A stretch of 64,000 bases of DNA, taken from NCBI RefSeq assembly GCF_001618865.1, contig NZ_CP015136.1:2019001-2083000 (forward strand). Reading direction: 5' to 3'. Below the pieces are notes generated by a model. The model was not told the DNA's origin. It worked only from the letters and a program-made list of their open reading frames with translations, and ran no database searches. The DNA is from Luteitalea pratensis. GTDB lineage: Bacteria; Acidobacteriota; Vicinamibacteria; Vicinamibacterales; Vicinamibacteraceae. Position 1 is the stretch's first letter; each line of letters opens with the position of its first letter. Positions 26,396 to 34,553 of this stretch are shown here, piece by piece. The position numbers and the translations under genes were made by a program.

Positions 26396-29364
26396 TCAGC
26401 CCGTCGAACTGGGAGCAGATTCGGGCCCTGTTCCACACCGCGCTGGAACACGCGCCGGACGAGCGTGCCGCCTTCCTGCGCGCCCAGAGCAGCGACGACG
26501 AGATCCTGCGCGAAGTGGCCTCGCTCCTGGCTGCACACGAGGATGCCGACGCCCTGCTGGCCGCCGCCGGCCGCGACGAGTCTGACGCGTCACGCGGGCA
26601 GGCGGTCGCCGGGAGAGGCGGGAGCCATACGGCGACCCTGCCTTCCGGCGTCCAACTCGGTCCGTATGTGGTCGTAGGCCCGCTGGGGGCAGGCGCGATG
26701 GGGGAGGTCTATCGCGCGCGCGACACGAATCTCCGTCGCGATGTGGCACTGAAGATCCTGCCGGACTCGCTCGCGGCCGATCGTGACCGGCTGGCACGCT
26801 TCACCCGCGAGGCGCGGACGCTCGGCGCGCTCAACCATCCGCACATCGCCCAGGTGCACGGGTTCGAGGAATACGGCGGTGTCAGGGCCCTGATCATGGA
26901 ACTGGTGGAGGGGCAGAACCTGGCGCAGCACGTCACGCGCGGGCCGATTCGCGTGGAAGAGGCATTACGGATTGCGCGGCAGATCGCCGAGGCGCTCGAG
27001 GCGGCGCACGCGCGCGGCATCGTTCACCGGGATCTCAAGCCCGCCAACATCATGATCCGTGACGACGGGACGGTGAAGGTCCTCGACTTCGGGCTCGCCA
27101 AGGCGTGGTTGGACGATGTCGGTTCGGCTTCGTCCTCTGCCGCCTCGGCCGCAGCACCGACCATGACGACGCTGCCGATCGCCACCGAGGTCGGCGTCAT
27201 CGTCGGCACGGCCGCCTACATGTCGCCGGAGCAGGCCCGGGGTGGGGCTGTCGACAAGGGCAGTGACATCTGGGCGTTTGGCTGCGTGCTCTACGAGATG
27301 CTCACCGGCGCGCGTGCTTTCGACGGCGCGTCCGCCGCCGACACGTTGGCGAACGTGCTGCGGCGAGACCCGGCGTGGGACCGGCTCCCCGACGATACAC
27401 CGCCGTCCATCCGCGTGCTGCTGCGACGCTGCCTGCGCAAGAACAGGCATGAGCGCTTGCACGACGCCGCCGGCGTGCGCATCGAGATCGATGACGTGCT
27501 GCACGACCCGGACGGCAGCGCGCGGACCATTGCAACCTCGGATCAGGCGCGTGGCGACCAGTCGTCACGCGGTGGCGCAGCGCGCCGCCACCGATTGTGG
27601 GCCGGTGTTGTACTCGGCGCGTGCGGACTTGCCATCGTCGCGTATGCGGTCGTCGGCCAGCGGCCCGCTGAGCCGCGCCGCGACGAACCGCTCCAGGCTA
27701 CGCGGCTGACCGCGTATGCGGGCACCGAATCGGCGCCGAGCCTGTCGCCAGATGGCAGCCAGGTGGCGTTTTCCTGGAGCGGTTCGACGCAGGGCGACCA
27801 GGACATCTACGTCAAGCTGGTGGGGCCGGGCGAGCCCATCCAACTCACCGACAATCGCACGCGGGACGATTCTCCAGCATGGTCTCCGGATGGCAAGGAG
27901 ATCGCGTTCCTGCGGTGGATGCCGCACAGCGACGCGACGGTCGACGTCATGGTCGTGCCGGCGCTTGGACATGCGGCGGAGCGACGCGTCGACACGGTCA
28001 GGCTGCAGTCCCTCGGAATCATCTCTCGACTGAGCTGGACGCCGGACGGTCACTGGATTGCTATCGGTGTCGACGTGCCCGCCGAACGTCGCGGGATCTG
28101 GTTGCTGTCAAAGGACGGACGCGAGAGACGCCGCCTGACCACCGCGCCGCACGACGGGTTCACCAGCGACTTCAACCCGGTGTTTGCATCCGACGGGCGT
28201 CATCTGGCGTTCATTCGGCCCGCAGGAGTGGGCGCCCACGCGATTCACGTGCTCGCACTCTCGCCAGCGTTCGCGCCGATTGGCAGTCCTGCGCAGGTCG
28301 CGACGGCGTCGCTGGTTTATGACCTCGCGTGGGCGGGTGATGATGCTGCATTGGTCTTCTCGTCCGGCGCATATATGGGACAGTCACGCCTGCAGCGACT
28401 CCCCTTGCGATCGGATCGGTTGGCACCACTGGGTTCCGCGACGGTGCTCCCGTTTGGCACACAAGCCACCAGCCTGAGCCTGAGCCGGGGAGGCCGGTTG
28501 GTCTACGTGGAGGAATACAGGGACACCAATCTCGAACGCGTGAGCCTGGCCGAGCCTGCGAGCCCTCCCATCGTGTCCGTCGTGGCCGCATCGACGTACG
28601 ACGAATACGCCCCGGCCTATTCGCGCGACGGCAGGCGCATCGTGTTCAAATCGACGAGGACCGGGAACCCGGAACTGTGGGTGTCGAACGCTGATGGCAC
28701 GAACCTCCGCCAGGTGACGTTCCTCGGCGGGCCGTATTGTGCGAACCCGCAGTGGTCTCCCATCGACGACGAGCGCATCCTGTTCAACTCCCGTCGCGAC
28801 GGACCGAATGCCTTGTACGTGCTGGATCTTGGGCCGGGCACAGTGCAGCGCCTGACGACCGACGGGCGCGAGTACGTCGAGGCGAGGTGGTCGCGCGACG
28901 GGAAGTGGATCTATGCGGGTTCGGCGAGCACGGGACGATCGGAGGTGTGGCGCCTGCCGTCCAACGGCGGTCCGGCCGTCCAGTGGACCAGGAACGGCGG
29001 CATTGCCGCGAGCGAGGCCGCCGATGGGTTCCTGTACTACGCCCGGGCCGCGCAATCGCCGACCAGCATCTGGCGCATGCCCGTGGCTGGAGGACCTGAA
29101 GCACTTGTCGTCGAGGGGCTCAGTTACTCCGTCAACTTCGCCGTGGGCGACCGCGGCCTCTACTTCGTGTCGACGGGCGAGTCGATCTACGACGCGGCCT
29201 TGGAATATCTCGAGTTCGGCTCCCTGACGCGCACCAGGCTGGCAGGCCTCGGCGACAGGCGCTGGTGGTACGGCGTGGCGCTCAGTCCCGACCAGCAATG
29301 GTTCATGTACTCGGTGGAGCAGAACATGAACAGCAACCTGATGGTCGTGGATGACGTCCGATAA
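26392..29364 (+). CDS. Ser/Thr protein kinase with extracytoplasmic PD40 propeller
   Basis: 990 residues. A short N-terminal helical cap (1-60) precedes a complete kinase domain (about 88-370): glycine loop GAGAMGEVY (99-107), VAL-K121, HRDLKPAN (212-219), DFG (232-234), GTAAYMSPEQARGG. A membrane helix at about 404-424 is followed by a TolB-like propeller with repeated SPDG motifs (LSPDGSQVAFSW, WSPDGKEIAFLR, YSRDGRRIVFK). The propeller probably senses a periplasmic ligand. Translation is coupled to the ECF sigma factor by a four-base overlap. All catalytic residues are present, unlike its counterpart at 54765-57302. Confidence 0.94.
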   Translation: MISPSNWEQIRALFHTALEHAPDERAAFLRAQSSDDEILREVASLLAAHEDADALLAAAGRDESDASRGQAVAGRGGSHTATLPSGVQLGPYVVVGPLGAGAMGEVYRARDTNLRRDVALKILPDSLAADRDRLARFTREARTLGALNHPHIAQVHGFEEYGGVRALIMELVEGQNLAQHVTRGPIRVEEALRIARQIAEALEAAHARGIVHRDLKPANIMIRDDGTVKVLDFGLAKAWLDDVGSASSSAASAAAPTMTTLPIATEVGVIVGTAAYMSPEQARGGAVDKGSDIWAFGCVLYEMLTGARAFDGASAADTLANVLRRDPAWDRLPDDTPPSIRVLLRRCLRKNRHERLHDAAGVRIEIDDVLHDPDGSARTIATSDQARGDQSSRGGAARRHRLWAGVVLGACGLAIVAYAVVGQRPAEPRRDEPLQATRLTAYAGTESAPSLSPDGSQVAFSWSGSTQGDQDIYVKLVGPGEPIQLTDNRTRDDSPAWSPDGKEIAFLRWMPHSDATVDVMVVPALGHAAERRVDTVRLQSLGIISRLSWTPDGHWIAIGVDVPAERRGIWLLSKDGRERRRLTTAPHDGFTSDFNPVFASDGRHLAFIRPAGVGAHAIHVLALSPAFAPIGSPAQVATASLVYDLAWAGDDAALVFSSGAYMGQSRLQRLPLRSDRLAPLGSATVLPFGTQATSLSLSRGGRLVYVEEYRDTNLERVSLAEPASPPIVSVVAASTYDEYAPAYSRDGRRIVFKSTRTGNPELWVSNADGTNLRQVTFLGGPYCANPQWSPIDDERILFNSRRDGPNALYVLDLGPGTVQRLTTDGREYVEARWSRDGKWIYAGSASTGRSEVWRLPSNGGPAVQWTRNGGIAASEAADGFLYYARAAQSPTSIWRMPVAGGPEALVVEGLSYSVNFAVGDRGLYFVSTGESIYDAALEYLEFGSLTRTRLAGLGDRRWWYGVALSPDQQWFMYSVEQNMNSNLMVVDDVR

Positions 29365-29776
29365 CCACAGCGATCTTCGGACCGATTCAATCCTGAGCGT
29401 CATCGTCGACGATGGTCCAGCGCTTCGCGGCGTGCGGCAACCATAGGTCGGAACGTAGGGCACCAGGCGGTTGAGACGGACTGGTTGTTCGTGGTAACGT
29501 CGGCGCACTGTAGAGATAAATAGCCGCTGCAACACCCACGGGCTGAGCTCCGGTGGGCACGCGAGTAATGCGTGTTCGGCGCGCCCGTGCCTTGCGCGCA
29601 CTCCTGCGATGGCGGTCTCTACTCGGCGTCGAAGTAGCGGACGTTCATGTCGGCAGCGTGCCTTTCGGCGTAGTCGCCATCGCTGATCGCACACGCGTCT
29701 ACGTCGCAAACCGAGGAACCCACGACGCCGCCGAATACCCTACAGGGAGAATTCATCGCCGTTCCAGGGAGGATAC
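29365..29776. other. Intergenic stretch before the S46 peptidase
   Basis: About 410 bases with no supportable gene. The only element I can read is the GGGAGG ribosome site just before ATG 29777. Confidence 0.45.
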
Positions 29777-31864
29777 ATGCGCGCGCGTATTGTGTTGGCG
29801 TCGGCGGTCATGGTCGGATTTCTCGTGCCGCTGCTGGCGGAAGAAGGCATGTGGCTGCCCAACAGGGTGCCGCGGGCGCAAATCAAGGCTCAGTACGGCT
29901 TTGACGTCACCGACGACTGGTTGGCACACGTACAGCAAGCCGCCGTGCGCTTCAACAACGGTGGATCGGCCGCGTTCGTATCGGCCAATGGGCTGATTGC
30001 CACTAATCACCACGTCGGGCGCGACTGCATCGGGGTGCTCAGTACTCCGACACGCAACCTGCTCCAGAACGGGTTCCTGGCCAGGACGGCCAAGGACGAA
30101 CTCGCCTGTCCTGGGCTCGAGATCAACGTGCTTGTGTCGATCGAGGACGTCACGGCACGCATCGCGCAAGCCGTGACTCCCGAGATGACGCCGGCGGCCG
30201 CGAACAGCGCGCGTCTCGCAGCCATCGCTGCGGTCGAAAAGGCATCCACCGAGGCGACGCGGCTTCGCAGCGATGTGGTCACGCTGTACCAGGGGGGCGA
30301 GTACCACCTGTACCGGTACAAGAAGTATACGGACGTCCGACTGGTGTTCGCCCCAGAGGAGAGCGTGGCGTTTTTTGGCGGTGACACCGACAACTTCGAG
30401 TTCCCGCGTTACAACCTGGATATCTCGTTCTTCCGTGCGTACCAGGACGGTCGCCCCGTGCACACAGAGCACTTCCTGCAGTTCGATGCTGGTGGCGTCA
30501 AGGAAGGCGACCTCGTGTTCCTCGCGGGACACCCTGGGTCGACACAGCGCATGAACAGCGTCGCGCATCTGCTCCTGGAGCGCGACGTCCACTTGCCGGA
30601 CATGCTCAACGTGCTCCGCCGACGGGAACTCGTGATCGGGGCATACGCCCGCCGGTCACCTGAGCACGCCCGGCACGCCGATGACCAGCTGAAGCAGTTC
30701 GAGAATTCCCGCAAGGCGATGGCGGGGTACCTACGCGCGCTCCAGGATCCGATCCTGCTCGCGGCGAAGCGACGGGACGAGGACGCACTGCGCGCCAACG
30801 CGCCTGGCGGTCCCGCTGGCCCCGTGGACCCGTGGCAGATGATCGAGCGAGCCGTCGAGCGCGACCGCGCCATGAGCCCGGAACGCCGACTGCTGGCCAA
30901 TGGACAAGCCTTCCATTCCGAGCTGTTCCGGATGGCGCGCACCCTCGCGCGCTACACCGACGAAGTCGGCAAGCCGAACGGTGAGCGCCTGCGTGAGTTC
31001 CGCGATTCGAATCTCGAGTCGCTGCGGCACGAGCTGCTTGCCGATGTGCCCGTGCATCCCGGCCTCGACGTCGTCACGTTGGCAGACTCGCTGTCCTACT
31101 GGATGGAGCGGATGCCCCAGGATCCGCTGCTCCTATCGGTGCTCGACGGTAATTCGCCACACGCTCGCGCAATGCAACTGGTGTCAACCACACGGTTGGC
31201 TGATCCGGCGCGGCGCCGTGCGCTGCTCGAGGGTGCAACCACGCGCGAAGCTGACACGGATCCCATGATCGCCGTGGCGCGCCTCGTGGATGCGCGGGCA
31301 CGGCAGCTGCGTCACGAGTACGAGAGCGGCGTGCAGGAACCACTGCGGCAGGCGTACGCCGCGATCGCGCGACGCCGGTTCGAGCGGGACGGCGCCGCGG
31401 TGTATCCCGATGCCACATTCACCCTCCGTCTCGCGTATGGAACAGTGAAGGGGAACACGGCAGCCGACCCAGCACCGTGGACGACGAGACTGGGCGGAAT
31501 CTTCGAGCGAGCCGACATGCAAGGTCAGGTGGGAGCGTTCGCCCTGCCAGAGTCGTGGCGCCGCGTGGCGTCGCAGCTCGACAAGGCCACGCCCTTCAAT
31601 TTCGTGAGTACGACGGACATGATCGGCGGCAACTCCGGGAGCCCCGTGATCGATCGGAGCGGCCACTGGGTTGGCATCGCCTTCGACGGGAATGTCCACA
31701 TGCTCGGGTGGAACTACGCCTACGCCAATCCTGAGGCGCGTGCCATCAACGTTCATGCAGCCGCCGTCGCCGAGGCACTCAGGGTCGTGTACACAGCACG
31801 TGAACTCCTGGACGAACTTGGCGTGACCAGCGTCTCGAGTCGCGCCTCTGGTGGTGGACGATGA
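29777..31864 (+). CDS. S46-family dipeptidyl peptidase (DPP7/DPP11 type)
   Basis: 695 residues, full length for S46. Signal peptide (1-21), mature start EEGMWLPN. Catalytic triad visible: His in LIATNHHVGRD (about 79), Asp in GGDTDNFEFPRYN (203-205), Ser620 in MIGGNSGSPVID. S46 enzymes cleave dipeptides from peptide N-termini in the periplasm; the aspartate/hydrophobic preference cannot be judged here. It would feed peptides to the cell alongside the TonB receptors. The GGNSGSP motif is followed by WVGIAFDGN as in family members. Monocistronic and intact. Confidence 0.93.
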   Translation: MRARIVLASAVMVGFLVPLLAEEGMWLPNRVPRAQIKAQYGFDVTDDWLAHVQQAAVRFNNGGSAAFVSANGLIATNHHVGRDCIGVLSTPTRNLLQNGFLARTAKDELACPGLEINVLVSIEDVTARIAQAVTPEMTPAAANSARLAAIAAVEKASTEATRLRSDVVTLYQGGEYHLYRYKKYTDVRLVFAPEESVAFFGGDTDNFEFPRYNLDISFFRAYQDGRPVHTEHFLQFDAGGVKEGDLVFLAGHPGSTQRMNSVAHLLLERDVHLPDMLNVLRRRELVIGAYARRSPEHARHADDQLKQFENSRKAMAGYLRALQDPILLAAKRRDEDALRANAPGGPAGPVDPWQMIERAVERDRAMSPERRLLANGQAFHSELFRMARTLARYTDEVGKPNGERLREFRDSNLESLRHELLADVPVHPGLDVVTLADSLSYWMERMPQDPLLLSVLDGNSPHARAMQLVSTTRLADPARRRALLEGATTREADTDPMIAVARLVDARARQLRHEYESGVQEPLRQAYAAIARRRFERDGAAVYPDATFTLRLAYGTVKGNTAADPAPWTTRLGGIFERADMQGQVGAFALPESWRRVASQLDKATPFNFVSTTDMIGGNSGSPVIDRSGHWVGIAFDGNVHMLGWNYAYANPEARAINVHAAAVAEALRVVYTARELLDELGVTSVSSRASGGGR

Positions 31865-32027
31865 GAGTCAGGGCTTCGCCGCGCAGAACATCGGGGGCAC
31901 GGTCGAGGTGTCGCACTACACCATCGTCATAGGGACGAATGCCGATGGCGGATGGTGCCAGCGATTGCAAGCGGCCGATTCATGTGGTGCCCCCTCGGTG
32001 GATTCCTGGCAACGATTGTCGCCTTCG

Positions 32028-32405
32028 TCAGCGCGAGGCGCCTTCGAGGGCTGTTGCGTGATGCGGTTCGTACAGCATCACCTCGACGCCGCCCGGCAGA
32101 CCCAGCATGACGGTGATGCCGAAGCCTTGGTCTTTTGGTTCACCGTTCACCTTGACGCCCTTCGACCGAAGATCGCGAATCGTCGCGTGAATGTCGTCGC
32201 ACATGAACGTGAGCTGATGGCGCACACCGGATTCGAACGTCGGACCGTCTGCAGGATGCACACCGAGCTCTGCGGGCGGTAACGCAAAGATCAGCCAACC
32301 CTCCCCCGCATCCACATGCTTGAACCCGAAGGCGTCGCGAAGCATGGCACGAAGGGCGTTCGGATCAGACGTGTACAGCAGGGCATGCGCGCCAATGATC
32401 GCCAT
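32028..32405 (-). CDS. VOC (glyoxalase/dioxygenase fold) protein
   Basis: 125 residues from ATG 32405 (GGAGG upstream on the minus strand). A single VOC module: IIGAHALLYTSDPNALRAML, FALPPAELGVHP, HQLTFMCDDIHATIRDLRSKG and VMLGLPGGVEVMLYEP. His and Glu in metal-ligand positions are present (ELGVHP; EVMLYEP). VOC proteins include glyoxalases and resistance proteins; the substrate is not evident. The DNA immediately upstream is a relic of a PD40-kinase 3' end, so the gene appears to have been brought next to it by rearrangement. Confidence 0.85.
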   Translation of the reverse strand: MAIIGAHALLYTSDPNALRAMLRDAFGFKHVDAGEGWLIFALPPAELGVHPADGPTFESGVRHQLTFMCDDIHATIRDLRSKGVKVNGEPKDQGFGITVMLGLPGGVEVMLYEPHHATALEGASR

Positions 32406-32422
32406 GGTGGTGTCCTCCGGTG

Positions 32423-32470
32423 GTGCAGAACATGAACAGCAACCTGATGGTCGTGGACGACGTGCGATGA
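32423..32470 (+). pseudogene. 3'-end relic of a PD40 kinase gene
   Basis: Reads VQNMNSNLMVVDDVR then stop, matching the last residues of the kinase at 26392-29364 (EQNMNSNLMVVDDVR), with near-identical DNA. The rest of the gene is missing; the break lies between the VOC ribosome site and this fragment. Confidence 0.75.
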
Positions 32471-32647
32471 ACCACACGCAGGCCTGCCTGGGGCGGGTTC
32501 AGCGTAGGCACACTGACGCAACGTACCGGTAAGCACACCACCGACGCCGTTGGGGTTCCGGCGAGAACCATCCGAGCAGCAGCAAGCCAGGCGCTCAGTG
32601 CCGGACGGTACGGGCATCCGGCGCGGGATGCGGAAAAGGTGGACGAC

Positions 32648-33739
32648 CTACGCGAGCGCAGCGGTAGGGCATTCGGCAACAGGCAGATCGACTGCAAACA
32701 CACAACCCTTACCGGGAAGATTGCGGACCTGAATATCGCCGCCGTGTGCTTGGACGGCGTGTCGCGCAATCGATAGACCCAGGCCGAGACCCGAACGGTC
32801 CTGCCCGTGCCGTTTCGAGAATGCACGAAAGAGAATATCGTCCTCGACAATGCCGCCGCACTCATCCTCGATCTCGATCGTCACGCGGAAATCGGCCGCG
32901 CGTGCTCGCACAACGACGTGACCACCGGGCCGCGAGAACTTGAACGCATTCTGCAACAGGTTCATCAATGCCGATGCGAGCAGTTGGGGATCGGCGTCGA
33001 TCGCCAGCGCGGAATCGACGGACTCCATGGCGAGCGTCGCCCCGTGATGCTCCGCGAGAAGGCTCGCACTGGCGATGACGTCCGTCAGGAAATCTCGAAG
33101 GACGGTTCGCTCTCTCGCCTTCACCGGCGCGGCGAGTCGCACTTCAGAGATCGTGCTGTCGATCAACCCACGTAGGCTCATCAAACTGCGGCCGAGAACC
33201 GTCGCGGTACTTCCATTGACGGCGACCGCACCACCCTTGAGCACAGCGAACGATAGCAACGCCGTGTGGGCATGATTCCGCAGTTCGTGCGCCAGTTGCC
33301 CGAGGCGTTCCGTTTCGGCCCGCGATGTACGGTCCGCCGTGATTCGCGAATACTCGGTCACCGCGTTCGCAATGGCGGCATCGAGGGATCGATTGAGGAC
33401 TCGGAATTCCTGGACCGTGATCGGCGCGAACTGCCTTTCCGCGAGTTGCGTGACAGCCTGGCAGATGTCGCCGTACACATGGACCACTTCACTGATGGTG
33501 AACCCGAGTGCCCACAGGTCTGCGCCGTGCTTCGTCGCGCTCTCCTGGATCGCGACGGACGAAAATGGCTCAGCCGTCATCTCCAATCGCAGCGTCTCCG
33601 AGAGTTGGGTCAGAAAGAGCGGAACACCGTTCCACAGCGCATCCACGCGGACGGCCATGTCCGGCCTCCTGGCCGCTGCGAGACAGGTCAGGTCAATGAG
33701 CGAGTCCCGGTTGAGTGTGAGAAATTCGTGGAGCATCAC
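32648..33739 (-). CDS. Cytosolic sensor histidine kinase
   Basis: 363 residues, no membrane helix. The N-terminal 130 residues are helical and resemble RsbR/RsbRD-type sensory domains (HGADLWALGFTISEVVHVYGD). The phospho-acceptor is in LAHELRNHAHTALL (His151). The HATPase domain has MNLLQNAFKFS, EDECGGI and GLGLGLSIARHAV, and ends shortly after. Met2 gives an equivalent start. No response regulator is adjacent. All ATP-binding boxes are intact. Confidence 0.9.
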   Translation of the reverse strand: MMLHEFLTLNRDSLIDLTCLAAARRPDMAVRVDALWNGVPLFLTQLSETLRLEMTAEPFSSVAIQESATKHGADLWALGFTISEVVHVYGDICQAVTQLAERQFAPITVQEFRVLNRSLDAAIANAVTEYSRITADRTSRAETERLGQLAHELRNHAHTALLSFAVLKGGAVAVNGSTATVLGRSLMSLRGLIDSTISEVRLAAPVKARERTVLRDFLTDVIASASLLAEHHGATLAMESVDSALAIDADPQLLASALMNLLQNAFKFSRPGGHVVVRARAADFRVTIEIEDECGGIVEDDILFRAFSKRHGQDRSGLGLGLSIARHAVQAHGGDIQVRNLPGKGCVFAVDLPVAECPTAALA

Positions 33740-33973
33740 GGAACTCCTTTCAGCTTGCCGGTTCCCGGATCAAGCAATCCGCGGGGAGAAGACTGCAGGC
33801 TAGAGGAAGTTGGCGGGCAGCGATGTTCTCAATTGCACAACGGAAATCGGAACTGAGACGCATTCTGGACCGATCAGAAGGCGTGAAAGTGGCCGCCTAG
33901 GCGCGGAAGTCGCCGCGATCGGTACCGCCAAGAACGCACAACGCGATCGCGACCGTTCGTCCGACAGGGGTGC

Positions 33974-34296
33974 GTGATGGGACTCACGGACACGTGGCAA
34001 GAGTCGATGTGGACCAACGGCGGCTGGAGACGTGGGCGACGCTGGAGCAGGGTCGTGGTGATACTGACGGTGGCGGCCACGGTCGCGCGATGCAGCGACA
34101 GCCTCACGGCACCCGCGGCGTCGGCAGTCGTCACGTTCGCGGTGGCCGACGAGTAGTTTCGCGTAATGCTTCACGGGACCCGAGCAGATCGACGCCGCAC
34201 GCGCAGCCCAGGCCAGAGGACGGGCAAGCATCCCCCAACGGCCGCATCGTCGCCGGCGCCAGGTTAAACGTCGGCTGTTCGATCATGCCATTGTAA
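33974..34296 (+). pseudogene. Decayed BP74-like secreted lipoprotein gene
   Basis: The first frame reads a lipoprotein start (VVVILTVAATVARCSDSLTAP) into VVTFAVADE, then an in-frame TAG at 34154. Reading on in shifted frames gives FRVML, TGPEQIDAARAAQARGRASIP and NGRIVAGARLNVG, the pattern of the BP74 N-terminal domain (FRVxLTDPEQI..., NGRIVxG...NxGWSW). A nonsense mutation and at least two frameshifts have destroyed it, and the 3' half is missing. Function of the intact family is poorly known. Confidence 0.6.
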
Positions 34297-34321
34297 ACGC
34301 TTGTGACTCATAGGCTTAGGT

Positions 34322-34393
34322 TGGTACGCCCGGTAGGATTCGAACCTACGACGGCCGGCTTTGAGCCGCGCCGTGTCAGGCTCCACCGGGCGC
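34322..34393 (-). tRNA. Degenerate tRNA-Arg-like sequence
   Basis: On the minus strand the ends form a perfect tRNA acceptor (GCGCCCG with CGGGCGT, then ACCA) and T arm (GTAGG-TTCGAAT-CCTAC), as in bacterial tRNA-Arg. The middle is wrong: between D-stem-like GAGC/GCTC and the T arm only about 13 bases remain, too few for a normal anticodon arm. It is therefore a damaged tRNA or an attachment-site chimera, not a working tRNA. A 24-base 3'-end copy lies at 42493. Confidence 0.4.
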
Positions 34394-34553
34394 ACGAAGG
34401 GTGTCGGCACCCGTAGGTGCCCGATGGGCATGGGCGTGCCAGATCGTATTCGTACGACCGCGACAGCGTTGCTCCCAGCCGGAGGGAAGTAGGGGGCCGC
34501 GCGACGTCCGTGAGGGGACGATGCGCGGCCTGTTTCGAGCGAGTGGGGGGCCG

